Shown here: positions 24,752 through 33,756 of the stretch, in pieces
How positions within the stretch are numbered: position 1 is the stretch's first letter
Layout: each line of letters opens with the position of its first letter
Assembly (NCBI GenBank): GCA_964392915.1
Contig: CAYMRS010000004.1
Location: forward strand, 23,970-87,969
DNA: 64,000 nucleotides
Source of the DNA: JAAYUK01 sp964392915
GTDB taxonomy: Bacteria; Nitrospirota; Thermodesulfovibrionia; Thermodesulfovibrionales; Dissulfurispiraceae
Direction: 5' to 3'
Position numbers and translations under genes: made by a program
Notes under the pieces: model-generated
Databases searched by the model: none
Seen by the model: only the letters and a program-made list of their open reading frames with translations
Told to the model about the DNA's origin: nothing

Positions 24752-26056
24752 ATGAGTACAAAACTGAAGGAAAATGGTCTCTCCCTTATTCAGGACGCCG
24801 ACCTCAACGGCAAGATAGTACTGGTTCGGTTCGATCACAATGTGGTCAAGAAGGGCGAGATACGCGATCCGTACCGCATTGACCGGACGATTGGAACACT
24901 GTTTCATATCGTCGAGCGGGGCGCGCGTCCTATCCTGATGACCCATATCGGCAGACCGAAAGACAAGAAGACCGGCGCAATCGTCTGCCGGCCCGAGGAG
25001 TCGGTCGAGCCGATAGCGCGCTATCTGGAGCAGAAGCTTCACATGAAAATCCATATCCCGTCGTTCCCTGCCGACGGTGACAAGGGCATCATCAGCATTG
25101 ATACCTCAATAAACCTTGCGATCCGGGACCTGAGGGAGCGCAGATACGGCGCGATTTATCTGCCGAATACCCGCTGGTTTGCCGGTGAGGAGGCGAAGGA
25201 CGCGTCGGCGGAAAGCCTTGCGCTTCAGCTCGCCGGGCTGGCTGACATTTATGTGAACGATGCCTTCGGCTCATGGCAGCCGCATGCCTCGACGTACGCG
25301 ATAACGAAGTATCTGCCGTCGTACGCGGGTTTTCTGATGCAGCAGGAAATAGAGAATCTCGACCGGGTGCTGAATCCGGAACGTCCGTTTCTGGCAGTGG
25401 TGGCGGGGTCGAAGTACGACACGAAGATTGGCCCGCTTTCGGCAATCTACGACAAGGTGGACAAGCTGATTTTGGGCGGCGTCATCTACAACACCTATCT
25501 CTGCGCCAAATACGGGGTGCGGATGCAGGGTGTGCTTGAGGACGACATCAAGCTGGCGATGGATCTTGTCTGCAAAGACGCGACGCAGAAAAAGGTGGTG
25601 GAGCTGCCGTACATCGTGGAGTCTGACACGCTGGAGGGGCGGGTGGAAGGCAAGTACCGCACGGTCTCGGTTGCCGATTTCAGCCCCGGCAAACCATACG
25701 GCTACGGACTGGATGTCGATCCCGCGTCGTTTGAGCAGCCTGCGGTTGCGTCGGCAATCCTGGAGGCAAAAACGATTTTCGTCAACGCGGTGATGGGCTT
25801 TACGCCGCATTTTACGGCAGGCTCTCAATCTCTCGACACGACGCTTGACCGGAACGCTTCGGCCCTGAAGATGTACGGCGGCGGCGACACGCTGCAGGAG
25901 TTCAAGGACCTCTGCCCCGGATTGTATCTGTCGGTCATGGACGATGCGAACTACTATTTCTTCACCGGCGGCGGAACGGTGTTGACCGCGATTGAACAGG
26001 GCAGCCCCTACGGACTGAAGCCGGTGAAAGCGCTTACATCCGGCGGCAAACTGTAG
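24752..26056 (+). CDS. pgk: Divergent phosphoglycerate kinase
   Basis: 434 residues, longer than the usual 390-400. Interconverts 1,3-bisphosphoglycerate and 3-phosphoglycerate with ADP/ATP. Recognisable blocks: LVRFDHNV (for RVDFNVP), THIGRPKDKKTG, LPNTRWFAGEEAKD, YVNDAFGSWQPHAST, VAGSKYDTKIGPLS, GGGDTLQEF and FFTGGGTVLTAIEQG. The Arg of the canonical AHR.HAS block is replaced (Gln-Pro-His), and DFN is changed to DHN, so catalysis may be altered, or this may be the specialised pgk subtype of its lineage. A GAGGTG site supports the start. It is monocistronic and ends near a scaffold gap. Confidence 0.85.
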   Translation: MSTKLKENGLSLIQDADLNGKIVLVRFDHNVVKKGEIRDPYRIDRTIGTLFHIVERGARPILMTHIGRPKDKKTGAIVCRPEESVEPIARYLEQKLHMKIHIPSFPADGDKGIISIDTSINLAIRDLRERRYGAIYLPNTRWFAGEEAKDASAESLALQLAGLADIYVNDAFGSWQPHASTYAITKYLPSYAGFLMQQEIENLDRVLNPERPFLAVVAGSKYDTKIGPLSAIYDKVDKLILGGVIYNTYLCAKYGVRMQGVLEDDIKLAMDLVCKDATQKKVVELPYIVESDTLEGRVEGKYRTVSVADFSPGKPYGYGLDVDPASFEQPAVASAILEAKTIFVNAVMGFTPHFTAGSQSLDTTLDRNASALKMYGGGDTLQEFKDLCPGLYLSVMDDANYYFFTGGGTVLTAIEQGSPYGLKPVKALTSGGKL

Positions 26057-26442
26057 ACAGCCTCCCTGAGCATGTTGCATCTGTGTTGCTCATCAAGACC
26101 GGAATGCGCGTCTGAATGCGGAGCTCAATGCCCGTGAAAAGCTGTGTTACAATNNNNNNNNNNNNNNNNNNNNNNNNNNNNNNNNNNNNNNNNNNNNNNN
26201 NNNNNNNNNNNNNNNNNNNNNNNNNNNNNNNNNNNNNNNNNNNNNNNNNNNNNGCTGTGTTACAATAAGGCAGTAAGAAGCATGCTGATATTTTCAGGAG
26301 TTCTCCCTGCATGACCTCTGAAAAACCGGACGCCAAGCTCGATAAGGGCGCAAATCATTTAAAATGCCCGGGCAGAAGAAACGGAGCGTCCTGATGCGCG
26401 AGGGAAGTGAGAAGCCTCTGATCCATAAGGAAACGTATTCAC
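26057..26442. other. Intergenic region with a 100-N scaffold gap (26154-26253)
   Basis: The N run is flanked on both sides by the same 13 bases, GCTGTGTTACAAT. That is the sign of two contigs that overlap slightly and were joined with an arbitrary gap, so little or nothing may be missing. The rest of the region shows no coding frame; the tRNA-Leu gene follows. Confidence 0.6.
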
Positions 26443-26525
26443 GCCGGAGTGGTGGAATGGCAGACACAAAGGACTTAAAATCCTTCGGGGTTTTCCCCGT
26501 ACGAGTTCGAGTCTCGTCTCCGGTA
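26443..26525 (+). tRNA. tRNA-Leu (UAA)
   Basis: Acceptor GCCGGAG pairs with CTCCGGT; D arm GTGGTGGAATGGCAGAC; anticodon stem AAGGA/TCCTT around loop CTTAAAA with anticodon TAA at 26476-26478; long class II variable arm CGGGGTTTTCCCCG; T arm ACGAG-TTCGAGT-CTCGT. The 3' CCA is not encoded. The T-loop and class II arm fit a leucine tRNA. Confidence 0.95.
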
Positions 26526-26550
26526 TTTTTCGTGCTAAACTGAGGTACCT

Positions 26551-27441
26551 ATGAATATGAAGAGGATACCCATGAAAAAGATACGCAAAACCGTGCTGCC
26601 TGCCGCAGGACTCGGAACGAGATTCTTGCCGGCGACGAAGGCGTCGCCCAAGGAAATGCTGCCGCTTGTGGACAAGCCGCTGATTCAGTATGCGGTGGAG
26701 GAGTCGATGCTTGCCGGGATTCTGGAATTCATCATCATCACCGGCAAGGACAAGCGGGCGATTGAGGATCATTTCGACAGCGCGCTTGTCCTTGAAGATC
26801 GTCTTCGTTCAGCCGGCAAGAACAAGATGCTCGAGTCGATAAATCGCCTAAATCATCTGAAGTTTGCATATATTCGCCAGCGGCAGGCGCTCGGGCTCGG
26901 CCATGCCATCTTTTGCGCCGAGCCGTTTGTGGGAGATGAGGCGTTTGTGGTCATTCTGAGTGACGACGTGATTGATCCTGATTATCCGCTGCTGAAAAAA
27001 ATGATCGCGCTCCACGAGAAAACCAATGCTCCGGTCATTGCATTGGAAGAGGTTCCGCGAGACCGGGTCAACCGATACGGGATTGTCGATGCCGTGTTGG
27101 TTGACGGGGTCATCGAAATCCGCAATATGGTGGAGAAACCGCCTCTTGACAAAGCTCCGTCGAATCTGGCGATTATCGGGCGCTACATCCTGACGAATGA
27201 TATATTCGATCATCTGGCGAAGGTGAAGCCGGGTGCGGGCGGCGAGATTCAGCTGACTGACGCGCTTCGCTCTCTGGTGAAGAAACGACCCATTTACGGT
27301 ATCCCGACCAAAGGGAAGCGTTTTGATGCGGGGGAGAAACTCGGATACCTTCAGGCAACGGTAGAGTTGGCGCTCAGGAACCAGGAACTGGGGCCCGGCT
27401 TTGCCGAATATCTTCGCAGACGTGTTTCCATGATGAAATGA
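26551..27441 (+). CDS. galU: UTP-glucose-1-phosphate uridylyltransferase
   Basis: 296 residues, normal length. Makes UDP-glucose for envelope polysaccharides. The nucleotide-binding N terminus LPAAGLGTRFLPATKASPKEMLPLVDKP is diagnostic, followed by VEESMLAGI, LGHAIFCAEPFVGDEAFVVILSDDVI and VEKPPLDKAPSNLAIIGRYIL. In-frame ATGs at 26551, 26557 and 26572 are all possible; the first has GAGG and the last AGAGGA upstream. Its stop overlaps the start of the Hsp20 gene by four bases. Confidence 0.95.
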   Translation: MNMKRIPMKKIRKTVLPAAGLGTRFLPATKASPKEMLPLVDKPLIQYAVEESMLAGILEFIIITGKDKRAIEDHFDSALVLEDRLRSAGKNKMLESINRLNHLKFAYIRQRQALGLGHAIFCAEPFVGDEAFVVILSDDVIDPDYPLLKKMIALHEKTNAPVIALEEVPRDRVNRYGIVDAVLVDGVIEIRNMVEKPPLDKAPSNLAIIGRYILTNDIFDHLAKVKPGAGGEIQLTDALRSLVKKRPIYGIPTKGKRFDAGEKLGYLQATVELALRNQELGPGFAEYLRRRVSMMK

Positions 27442-27818
27442 AAAGGGTAGCTTTCTGCACGATGGGGCCGGACAATGACCCCGCTTCCTGTCCTCTGGTC
27501 GATGTCTACGAGACGGAGGCCGAACTGGTATTTGAGATTGAGATACCGGGGATTGAGCCTGAATATGTCGCACTTCAGGTGATTGAACATTTTCTTATTG
27601 TTGAGAGCAAGCGCCGGCCGGACCTGAGCGCTCCTGTTCAGGATGAACGCAGGTTCCTCTGCATGGAGCGCCAGACGCGGACGTTCCGGCGGATTTTGAA
27701 TATTCCGATTGCCGTCGACAGCGTAAAAGGAACGGCACGGTACCGGAATGGCGTGATTACGGTTCGCTTCCCGAAGCTGAAGGGGAAGTGGATTGCCATT
27801 CCGATTGAGCAGCACTGA
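27438..27818 (+). CDS. Small heat-shock protein (Hsp20 / alpha-crystallin family)
   Basis: 126 residues. An ATP-independent holdase chaperone. The alpha-crystallin domain is seen in PLVDVYETEAELVFEIEIPGIEPEYVALQVIEHFLIVESKRR and in RTFRRILNIPIAVDSVKGTARYRNGVITVRFPK, the last with the typical Y.NGVL.V..PK ending. Translationally coupled to galU (ATGA overlap) and 19 bp upstream of lon, giving a protein-quality-control pair. Confidence 0.92.
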   Translation: MKRVAFCTMGPDNDPASCPLVDVYETEAELVFEIEIPGIEPEYVALQVIEHFLIVESKRRPDLSAPVQDERRFLCMERQTRTFRRILNIPIAVDSVKGTARYRNGVITVRFPKLKGKWIAIPIEQH

Positions 27819-27837
27819 CTGAACTGGGGGGATACGT

Positions 27838-30363
27838 ATGAGCGAAATGGAAAAACCGGACAACGGGAGCGTAATCGAGCATGAGGCAACGGAGATTCCT
27901 TCGTCCCTGCCGGTGCTGCCGGTGCGGGATATCGTTGTTTTTCCGTACATGATTATTCCGCTGTTTGTGGGGCGGGAACTGTCTATTAAAGCAATAGATC
28001 ACGCCTTGAACACCAATAGGCTCATTATGCTCCTGAGCCAGAAAGATATCAACGTCGAGAACCCGGAGCCCGGCGATCTTTACACCTTCGGCACTATCTG
28101 CATGATCATGCGGATGCTGAAGCTGCCGGACGGCAGAGTGAAGATTCTGGTGCAGGGCCTCACCAAGGCGCGCGTCACCGCCATCAACAAGAGCGAAGCA
28201 TTTTTTGTCGGCGATATCGAGAAACTGCCTGATGAGAAACCGGTGGACATGACCATCGAGAATGAAGCGCTGCTCCGCAACGTGAAAGAACAGCTCGACA
28301 AGGTTATTTCGCTCGGAAAGTCGGTTCTGCCCGACGTTATGGTGGTTATCGAAAATCTGGAGGACGCGGGACGGCTCGCGGATCTCACCGCCTCCAATCT
28401 TGCGCTGAAGACGGACGCCGCGCAGGAGATTCTCGAAATGAGCGATCCGATCGGGCGGCTGAAAAGAGTCGGCGAGATACTAACCCGGGAGATTCAGCTG
28501 CTCACCATACAGCAGAAAATTCAGACCGAAGCGCGGGGAGAAATCGACAAAACGCAGCGGGAGTATTTCCTCCGCGAGCAGCTGAAGGCAATCCAGCGGG
28601 AGCTGGGCGATATCGATGAACGTGCCGAAGAGGTGCGCGAGTTCAAAAAGAAGATTGAAGAAGCGAAGATGCCCGAAAAGGTGCTGAAGGAGGCGGAAAA
28701 ACAGCTCCGCCGTATCGAGAAGATGCATCCGGACAGCGCCGAAGCCGGCACGATTCGCACCTATCTGGAGTGGCTGACCGAGATTCCGTGGGCAAAGAGC
28801 ACGAAGGATCAGATAGATATCAAGACCGCGCAGAAAATCCTGAACGCGGATCACTATAACCTCGAAAAGGTGAAAGAGCGCATCCTTGAGTACCTCGCGG
28901 TGCGCAAGCTGAAAGAAAAGATGAAGGGGCCCATCCTCTGTTTTATCGGCCCTCCGGGAGTCGGCAAAACATCGCTTGGCCGATCCATAGCAAAGGCGCT
29001 GGGCCGGGAATTCACTCGCCTGTCGCTGGGCGGTGTGCGCGATGAGGCTGAGATCCGGGGGCATCGCCGCACCTACGTCGGCGCCCTGCCCGGCCGCATC
29101 ATGCAGAGCATCAAGCAGGCTGGTACGAATAATCCGGTCATGGTGCTTGACGAGATAGACAAGATCGGCTCCGACTTCCGGGGTGACCCGTCGTCGGCGC
29201 TGCTTGAGGTGCTTGACCCGGAACAGAACAGCACATTTTCGGACCACTATCTTGCCGTGCCGTTCGATCTTTCCGGTGTCATGTTCGTCACGACCGGCAA
29301 CAGGGTGGATACCATTCCGGGACCGCTGCGCGACCGTATGGAGATTATCTATCTTTCCGGGTACACGGATGAGGAGAAGCTGGAGATTGCAAAGAAGTAT
29401 CTTGTTCCCAAACAGATGGACGAGAACGGTGTCACATCAAAGATGCTGAAGCTGGAGGATTCGGCTATCCGTCAGGTGATTTCGCACTATACGAGAGAAG
29501 CAGGTGTCCGCAGCCTCGAACGCGAGATTGCGAACCTCTGCAGGAAGGTTGCGAAGCAGGTTGCCGAAGGCAAGGTTGATGCCGTAACCATGGAAGCTGA
29601 ATCCGTGCATAAATATCTCGGCGTGCCAAAGTTTCTGCCGGAAGAGGAGATGAAGAAGAATGAAGTGGGTGTAGCGACCGGCCTTGCGTGGACCGAGGCG
29701 GGCGGCGACATCATCTTCATCGAAGCGACCGTCATGAAGGGCAAGGGAATCCTCACGCTGACCGGCCAGCTGGGCGACGTCATGAAGGAGTCCGCTCAGG
29801 CCGCGCTCAGCTATATTCGTTCGCGGGGCAAGGAGCTCGGCATCAGCGAAGATACCTTTTCAACGGTTGACCTGCACATTCATGTTCCCGCCGGAGCAAT
29901 TCCGAAGGACGGTCCGTCCGCCGGCATCACGATGGCAACGGCAATCGCATCCGCACTGACCGGCAGGGCGGTGCGTCGCGATGTTGCGATGACCGGCGAG
30001 GTAACGCTTCGCGGAAGAGTGCTCCCGATTGGCGGTCTCAAGGAGAAGACCCTCGCCGCAAAGCGCGTGGGTGTCAGCACGGTGATTGTGCCGCACCGGA
30101 ACAAGAAAGATGTTGATGATTTGCCGAAGTATGTAAAACGGGGCATGCGTTTTGTCATGGCGGAAACGATGGATGATGTGCTGAAGACCGCCTTTGGCCC
30201 GGCGGCGCGGACATCCGGCGCGGAGTCTCCCGCAAAGCCCGCCGTGAAAAACAAGACAGCCCGTCCGCTCACGGCGACAGAGCCGGCACAGAAAGGGTCC
30301 GGACATGCAGCTGCGCCGAGTCGGCGAACTGGCGCTTCTCAGGGCCGTAAGAAAAAGGTTTAG
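27838..30363 (+). CDS. lon: ATP-dependent Lon protease
   Basis: 841 residues. N-terminal substrate domain (LPVLPVRDIVVFPYM near residue 23), coiled-coil region, AAA+ module with Walker A GPPGVGKTS (about 369-377) and Walker B MVLDEIDKIG, and Ser-Lys protease domain with the active Ser694 in KDGPSAGI and the Lys in GGLKEKT (about 735-737). Degrades damaged and regulatory proteins in the cytoplasm. The C-terminal ~45 residues are a Ala/Pro/Lys-rich tail and overlap the start of thiL by 59 bp in another frame. Preceded by a GGGGGG-type ribosome site. Confidence 0.97.
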   Translation: MSEMEKPDNGSVIEHEATEIPSSLPVLPVRDIVVFPYMIIPLFVGRELSIKAIDHALNTNRLIMLLSQKDINVENPEPGDLYTFGTICMIMRMLKLPDGRVKILVQGLTKARVTAINKSEAFFVGDIEKLPDEKPVDMTIENEALLRNVKEQLDKVISLGKSVLPDVMVVIENLEDAGRLADLTASNLALKTDAAQEILEMSDPIGRLKRVGEILTREIQLLTIQQKIQTEARGEIDKTQREYFLREQLKAIQRELGDIDERAEEVREFKKKIEEAKMPEKVLKEAEKQLRRIEKMHPDSAEAGTIRTYLEWLTEIPWAKSTKDQIDIKTAQKILNADHYNLEKVKERILEYLAVRKLKEKMKGPILCFIGPPGVGKTSLGRSIAKALGREFTRLSLGGVRDEAEIRGHRRTYVGALPGRIMQSIKQAGTNNPVMVLDEIDKIGSDFRGDPSSALLEVLDPEQNSTFSDHYLAVPFDLSGVMFVTTGNRVDTIPGPLRDRMEIIYLSGYTDEEKLEIAKKYLVPKQMDENGVTSKMLKLEDSAIRQVISHYTREAGVRSLEREIANLCRKVAKQVAEGKVDAVTMEAESVHKYLGVPKFLPEEEMKKNEVGVATGLAWTEAGGDIIFIEATVMKGKGILTLTGQLGDVMKESAQAALSYIRSRGKELGISEDTFSTVDLHIHVPAGAIPKDGPSAGITMATAIASALTGRAVRRDVAMTGEVTLRGRVLPIGGLKEKTLAAKRVGVSTVIVPHRNKKDVDDLPKYVKRGMRFVMAETMDDVLKTAFGPAARTSGAESPAKPAVKNKTARPLTATEPAQKGSGHAAAPSRRTGASQGRKKKV

Positions 30364-31378
30364 TGCGGCAGCGCATAGTCACCCTTCGGTGCTGGTGCCG
30401 ATCGGTGACGATGCCGCCGTATTTGCCCCTGAGGCGGGTCGCCTTGTGGTCACGACCGATCTCATGGCCGAAGGCGTTCATTTTGATCTTTCCTATACTT
30501 CGCCGTATGCCCTCGGTTTCAAACTTGTTTCGGTCAATGTGAGCGATATCATGGCAATGGGTGTCCGCGCCCGCTATCTTTTTCTGAACGTCGGCATGAA
30601 GCATGATTCAGACGAGGCTTTTTTCGAAGAATTCTATGACGGCATTTCCGCTGCGTGCGATTTCTATCGGATTGCCCTTCTCGGCGGCGACATGTCCGGT
30701 GTCCGCACTGATTTGTTCCTCTCGGCAACGGTTATCGGTGAAGGAGAACGCTTTGTTACCCGTCGCGGTGCGAAGCCCGGCGACCACATCTATGTGACCG
30801 GCACGCTTGGTGATTCAGCCTGCGGGCTCGCCTTGCTGAAGCGTCTGTCCTCTGAAGGGCGTGAGCAGGTGCGCAGGGGAATCGCGGCACTGCCCGCTGC
30901 GGAGCGCGCGCCCTTGCTGGTGAACGACCGGAGCATCGCGTGGGAAACGGCTGAGCCGCTGCTCAGGCGGCATCTTCTGCCGGAGGCGCGGCCGTCGGAA
31001 ATGATAGCTCCCTATGCCACAGCACTGATCGATGTGAGCGACGGCCTCACTCTTGACCTCTGCCGTCTGTGCGATGAGAGCGGGGTGGGCGCAACGGTCT
31101 CTCTGGAGCGCCTGCCGCGGTCAGCGGCGCTGGGGCAGGCAAGCGCGCTTCTCGGCCTTGATGCAGATGTCCTCGCAACCTCCGGCGGCGAGGATTATGA
31201 ACTTTTGTTTACCGCGCCGGTTTTGCCGGATGCGGTGCTTGCCGGGACCGGGGGAGTTCCGATAACCTGCATTGGAGAGATTACGCCGCATGAACGAATA
31301 CTCGTCGCCTCTGACGGCACGCGCAGCGTGCTTCAGCCGAAAGGGTATGAGCATTTTGGATCTGACAGCAATCAGTGA
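30305..31378 (+). CDS. thiL: Thiamine-monophosphate kinase
   Basis: 357 residues. Phosphorylates thiamine phosphate to thiamine diphosphate, the active cofactor. MQLRRVGELALLRAVRKRF is a typical ThiL N terminus and fixes the start inside the end of lon. Further signatures: VPIGDDAAVF with paired Asp for Mg-ATP, VVTTDLMAEGVHFDL, and VNVSDIMAMGVRARYLFLNVG, then GGEDYELLF near the C terminus. The 59-bp overlap with lon is unusual in length but both termini look real. Confidence 0.93.
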   Translation: MQLRRVGELALLRAVRKRFSAAAHSHPSVLVPIGDDAAVFAPEAGRLVVTTDLMAEGVHFDLSYTSPYALGFKLVSVNVSDIMAMGVRARYLFLNVGMKHDSDEAFFEEFYDGISAACDFYRIALLGGDMSGVRTDLFLSATVIGEGERFVTRRGAKPGDHIYVTGTLGDSACGLALLKRLSSEGREQVRRGIAALPAAERAPLLVNDRSIAWETAEPLLRRHLLPEARPSEMIAPYATALIDVSDGLTLDLCRLCDESGVGATVSLERLPRSAALGQASALLGLDADVLATSGGEDYELLFTAPVLPDAVLAGTGGVPITCIGEITPHERILVASDGTRSVLQPKGYEHFGSDSNQ

Positions 31379-31412
31379 GCTGTCAATCGCATGAAAGAAA
31401 AGAGATAGACAG

Positions 31413-32876
31413 ATGACGACTGTTTCCCTTGTAACGCTCGGATGTCCAAAGAATGTGACAGATTCCCGCCATCTTGCCGAACAGCTTGCCGCGAAAGGTC
31501 TTGTTGTTATTGATGATGCGGGGGCGGCTGATGCCATTCTGGTGAACACCTGCGGATTTATCAAGGATGCGAAGGAAGAGTCGATAGAGGAGATTCTGCA
31601 GCTCGCTCAGGCCAAAAAGCCGGAGCAGAAACTGGTTGTGTTCGGCTGTCTGATGCAGCGCTACCGGAAAGAGCTTGAATCGGAGATGCCGGAGATAGAT
31701 GCCATCTTTGGCGTCGGCGAGGGTGAGAAGATTGCCGGATTCTGCGCATCGCTGAAGAAAGACGGGGAGACCGCGACCGCGCAGGATGCCGCGCAGCTTT
31801 ACAGCCGGCTGCAGGAGACGGCGCTCTGGCAGCCTTCGTACACGTATCTGAAAATCTCCGACGGCTGCAATAAACGCTGCACATTCTGCGTGATACCATC
31901 GATTCGGGGACGTTTTCGCAGTCTGCCGGGCGAACCGATTATCCAGGAGGCGAAGGCTTTCGTAGAACGCGGCGCGCGGGAACTTGTCCTTGTCGCTCAG
32001 GATATCTCCAGCTACGGCCGCGAGTGGGAGGGATGTTCTCTTCCTTCGCTGCTGAAAGATCTGGCCGCCATCCCGGGAGAATTCCGCGTTCGCCTGCTTT
32101 ATCTGTATCCGACCGAGATATCGGAAGAGCTGCTGGAGCTTGTCGCATCTGAAGAGAAGATACTCAACTATCTCGACATCCCGCTTCAGCATTCCGAAGA
32201 TCGCATTCTTCGCATGATGGGCCGTCGCGGAACGCGCAAGGAGTATCTGAAGCTGATCCGCACAATCCGCCGCGCAATCCCCGGCGTGACGCTCCGCACG
32301 AGTATCATTGCCGGATTCCCGGGGGAAACCGAAGCCGATTTTCATGGCCTTGTCGATCTTATCGAAGAGGTGCGCTTCGACCGCCTCGGGGTCTTCAAGT
32401 ATTCGCGCGAGGAAGGCACGCCGGCCGCAAAACTGCCGGGGCAGGTGACGGCAAAGGTCAAGGAACGCCGGTTCGATGAAATCATGAAACGGCAGGCATT
32501 TATCTCCCTTGAGAAGAATCGCGATCTTGTCGGCAAGGCATTGCGAGCCGTTGTTGATGAAACCGACGATGATATGATACTGGCGCGTCTCGATTCCCAG
32601 GCGCCGGAAATTGACGGGGTGGTCATTATTGAAAAAGCGGGGGTCAGAAGTCAGAAGGCAGAAGTCAGTAAAAGAAAGAGCGAAGATCAAACAAAGTATG
32701 CGGACATGAAAGTGGGAGTGCCGGAGGGAAAAACAGGCAGGAAATCAGGTTTGCCTTTAGCGCTTCCGAGATTTGGGGCTGCCGGACTGAAACAGGGAAG
32801 CGTGATCGAAGTAGAGATAACCGCGGCCTATGATTACGACCTCAAGGGCACGCTTACCCGCGTCGTGGAGGTCTGA
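31413..32876 (+). CDS. rimO: Ribosomal protein S12 methylthiotransferase RimO, with an insert in the TRAM domain
   Basis: 487 residues, about 40-50 longer than usual. A radical-SAM methylthiotransferase acting on Asp of S12. UPF0004 cysteines are in TLGCPKN (Cys11), VNTCGF (Cys47) and FGCLMQRY (Cys79); the radical-SAM triad is GCNKRCTFC (Cys152, 156, 159). The C-terminal TRAM domain (VVIIEKA ... VIEVEITAAYDYDLKG) is split by about 50 residues (roughly 410-460) encoded by repetitive sequence with the repeated unit GTCAGAAG. The insert is in frame; whether it hurts function is unknown. Confidence 0.95.
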   Translation: MTTVSLVTLGCPKNVTDSRHLAEQLAAKGLVVIDDAGAADAILVNTCGFIKDAKEESIEEILQLAQAKKPEQKLVVFGCLMQRYRKELESEMPEIDAIFGVGEGEKIAGFCASLKKDGETATAQDAAQLYSRLQETALWQPSYTYLKISDGCNKRCTFCVIPSIRGRFRSLPGEPIIQEAKAFVERGARELVLVAQDISSYGREWEGCSLPSLLKDLAAIPGEFRVRLLYLYPTEISEELLELVASEEKILNYLDIPLQHSEDRILRMMGRRGTRKEYLKLIRTIRRAIPGVTLRTSIIAGFPGETEADFHGLVDLIEEVRFDRLGVFKYSREEGTPAAKLPGQVTAKVKERRFDEIMKRQAFISLEKNRDLVGKALRAVVDETDDDMILARLDSQAPEIDGVVIIEKAGVRSQKAEVSKRKSEDQTKYADMKVGVPEGKTGRKSGLPLALPRFGAAGLKQGSVIEVEITAAYDYDLKGTLTRVVEV

Positions 32877-32884
32877 GCGGCGCT

Positions 32885-33754
32885 ATGTCCCGAATCCCGT
32901 ACCTTCACATACTTCTCTTCTGCATAACATGCCTGACGACGCTCACTGCCGGCGCTCTGCAGAGCGGCGTGAATCTGCTGGAAAACCCTGCCGGGATTCT
33001 TGCAGGATTGCCGTTTGCCGGAACGCTCATGACAATTCTTGTGTTTCATGAGTTCGGGCACTATTATGCCGCCCGCAGGCACAATACCCTCGCGACGTTT
33101 CCGTATTTCATCCCAGCGCCGCCCATCCCGCCGCTCGTTATCGGGACCTTCGGAGCCTTTATCAAGATGAAATCACCGATAATGACCAGAGCCGCACTTG
33201 TCGATATCGGGGCGTCAGGCCCGGTAGCAGGATTCCTCGTTTCATTGGCCGCATGTGTCGTCGGGCTCAGCCTGTCACCCATCATCCCCCTGGAGCAGAC
33301 AGAAGGAATGTTATCGCTCGGCGAGTCTCTTTTGTTTACCGCTCTTTCGTGGGTGGTAGTCGGGGCGCTTCCCGCCAATACCGATATTCTTCTGCATCCG
33401 GTAGCATTTGCCGGCTGGATCGGGCTCTTTATCACCGCCATGAATCTTATGCCCATCGGTCAGCTTGACGGGGGGCATATCCTCTATGGCTTGCTCGGAA
33501 AATGGCACGAAACTATTTCAGCTGTTCTTGTCGGTGTGCTGGGCGCGCTCGGCACCGCGGCCCTTCTCTGGGATTTCGGCTGGCCGGGATGGGGCGTCTG
33601 GGCCATTCTGATGCTGATTCTCGGCATTCATCATGCGCCGGTCATCTATTGGGAGGAGCGTCTTGATCCCGGACGCCGGCTGCTCGGCGTCGTTTCGCTC
33701 ATCATCTTCATTATTACGTTCGTCCCGTTGCCGATTAAGTTTCTCTGGGAGTAG
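32885..33754 (+). CDS. M50-family (site-2-like) membrane metalloprotease
   Basis: 289 residues with about six membrane helices. The zinc motif HEFGHYYAARRH (about residue 57) and the C-terminal PIGQLDGGHILYG with the second metal Asp are the two halves of the M50 active site. No PDZ domain. These proteases cut membrane-bound substrates, for example anti-sigma factors; the target is not evident here. Starts 8 bp after rimO and ends 2 bp before the TrmH-family gene, so it is in an operon with both. Confidence 0.9.
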   Translation: MSRIPYLHILLFCITCLTTLTAGALQSGVNLLENPAGILAGLPFAGTLMTILVFHEFGHYYAARRHNTLATFPYFIPAPPIPPLVIGTFGAFIKMKSPIMTRAALVDIGASGPVAGFLVSLAACVVGLSLSPIIPLEQTEGMLSLGESLLFTALSWVVVGALPANTDILLHPVAFAGWIGLFITAMNLMPIGQLDGGHILYGLLGKWHETISAVLVGVLGALGTAALLWDFGWPGWGVWAILMLILGIHHAPVIYWEERLDPGRRLLGVVSLIIFIITFVPLPIKFLWE

Positions 33755-33756
33755 GA

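Noticed and set aside
31383..32690. A 435-residue frame antisense to rimO
   Set aside because: Arises from codon bias of the opposite strand; no domain and no ribosome site.
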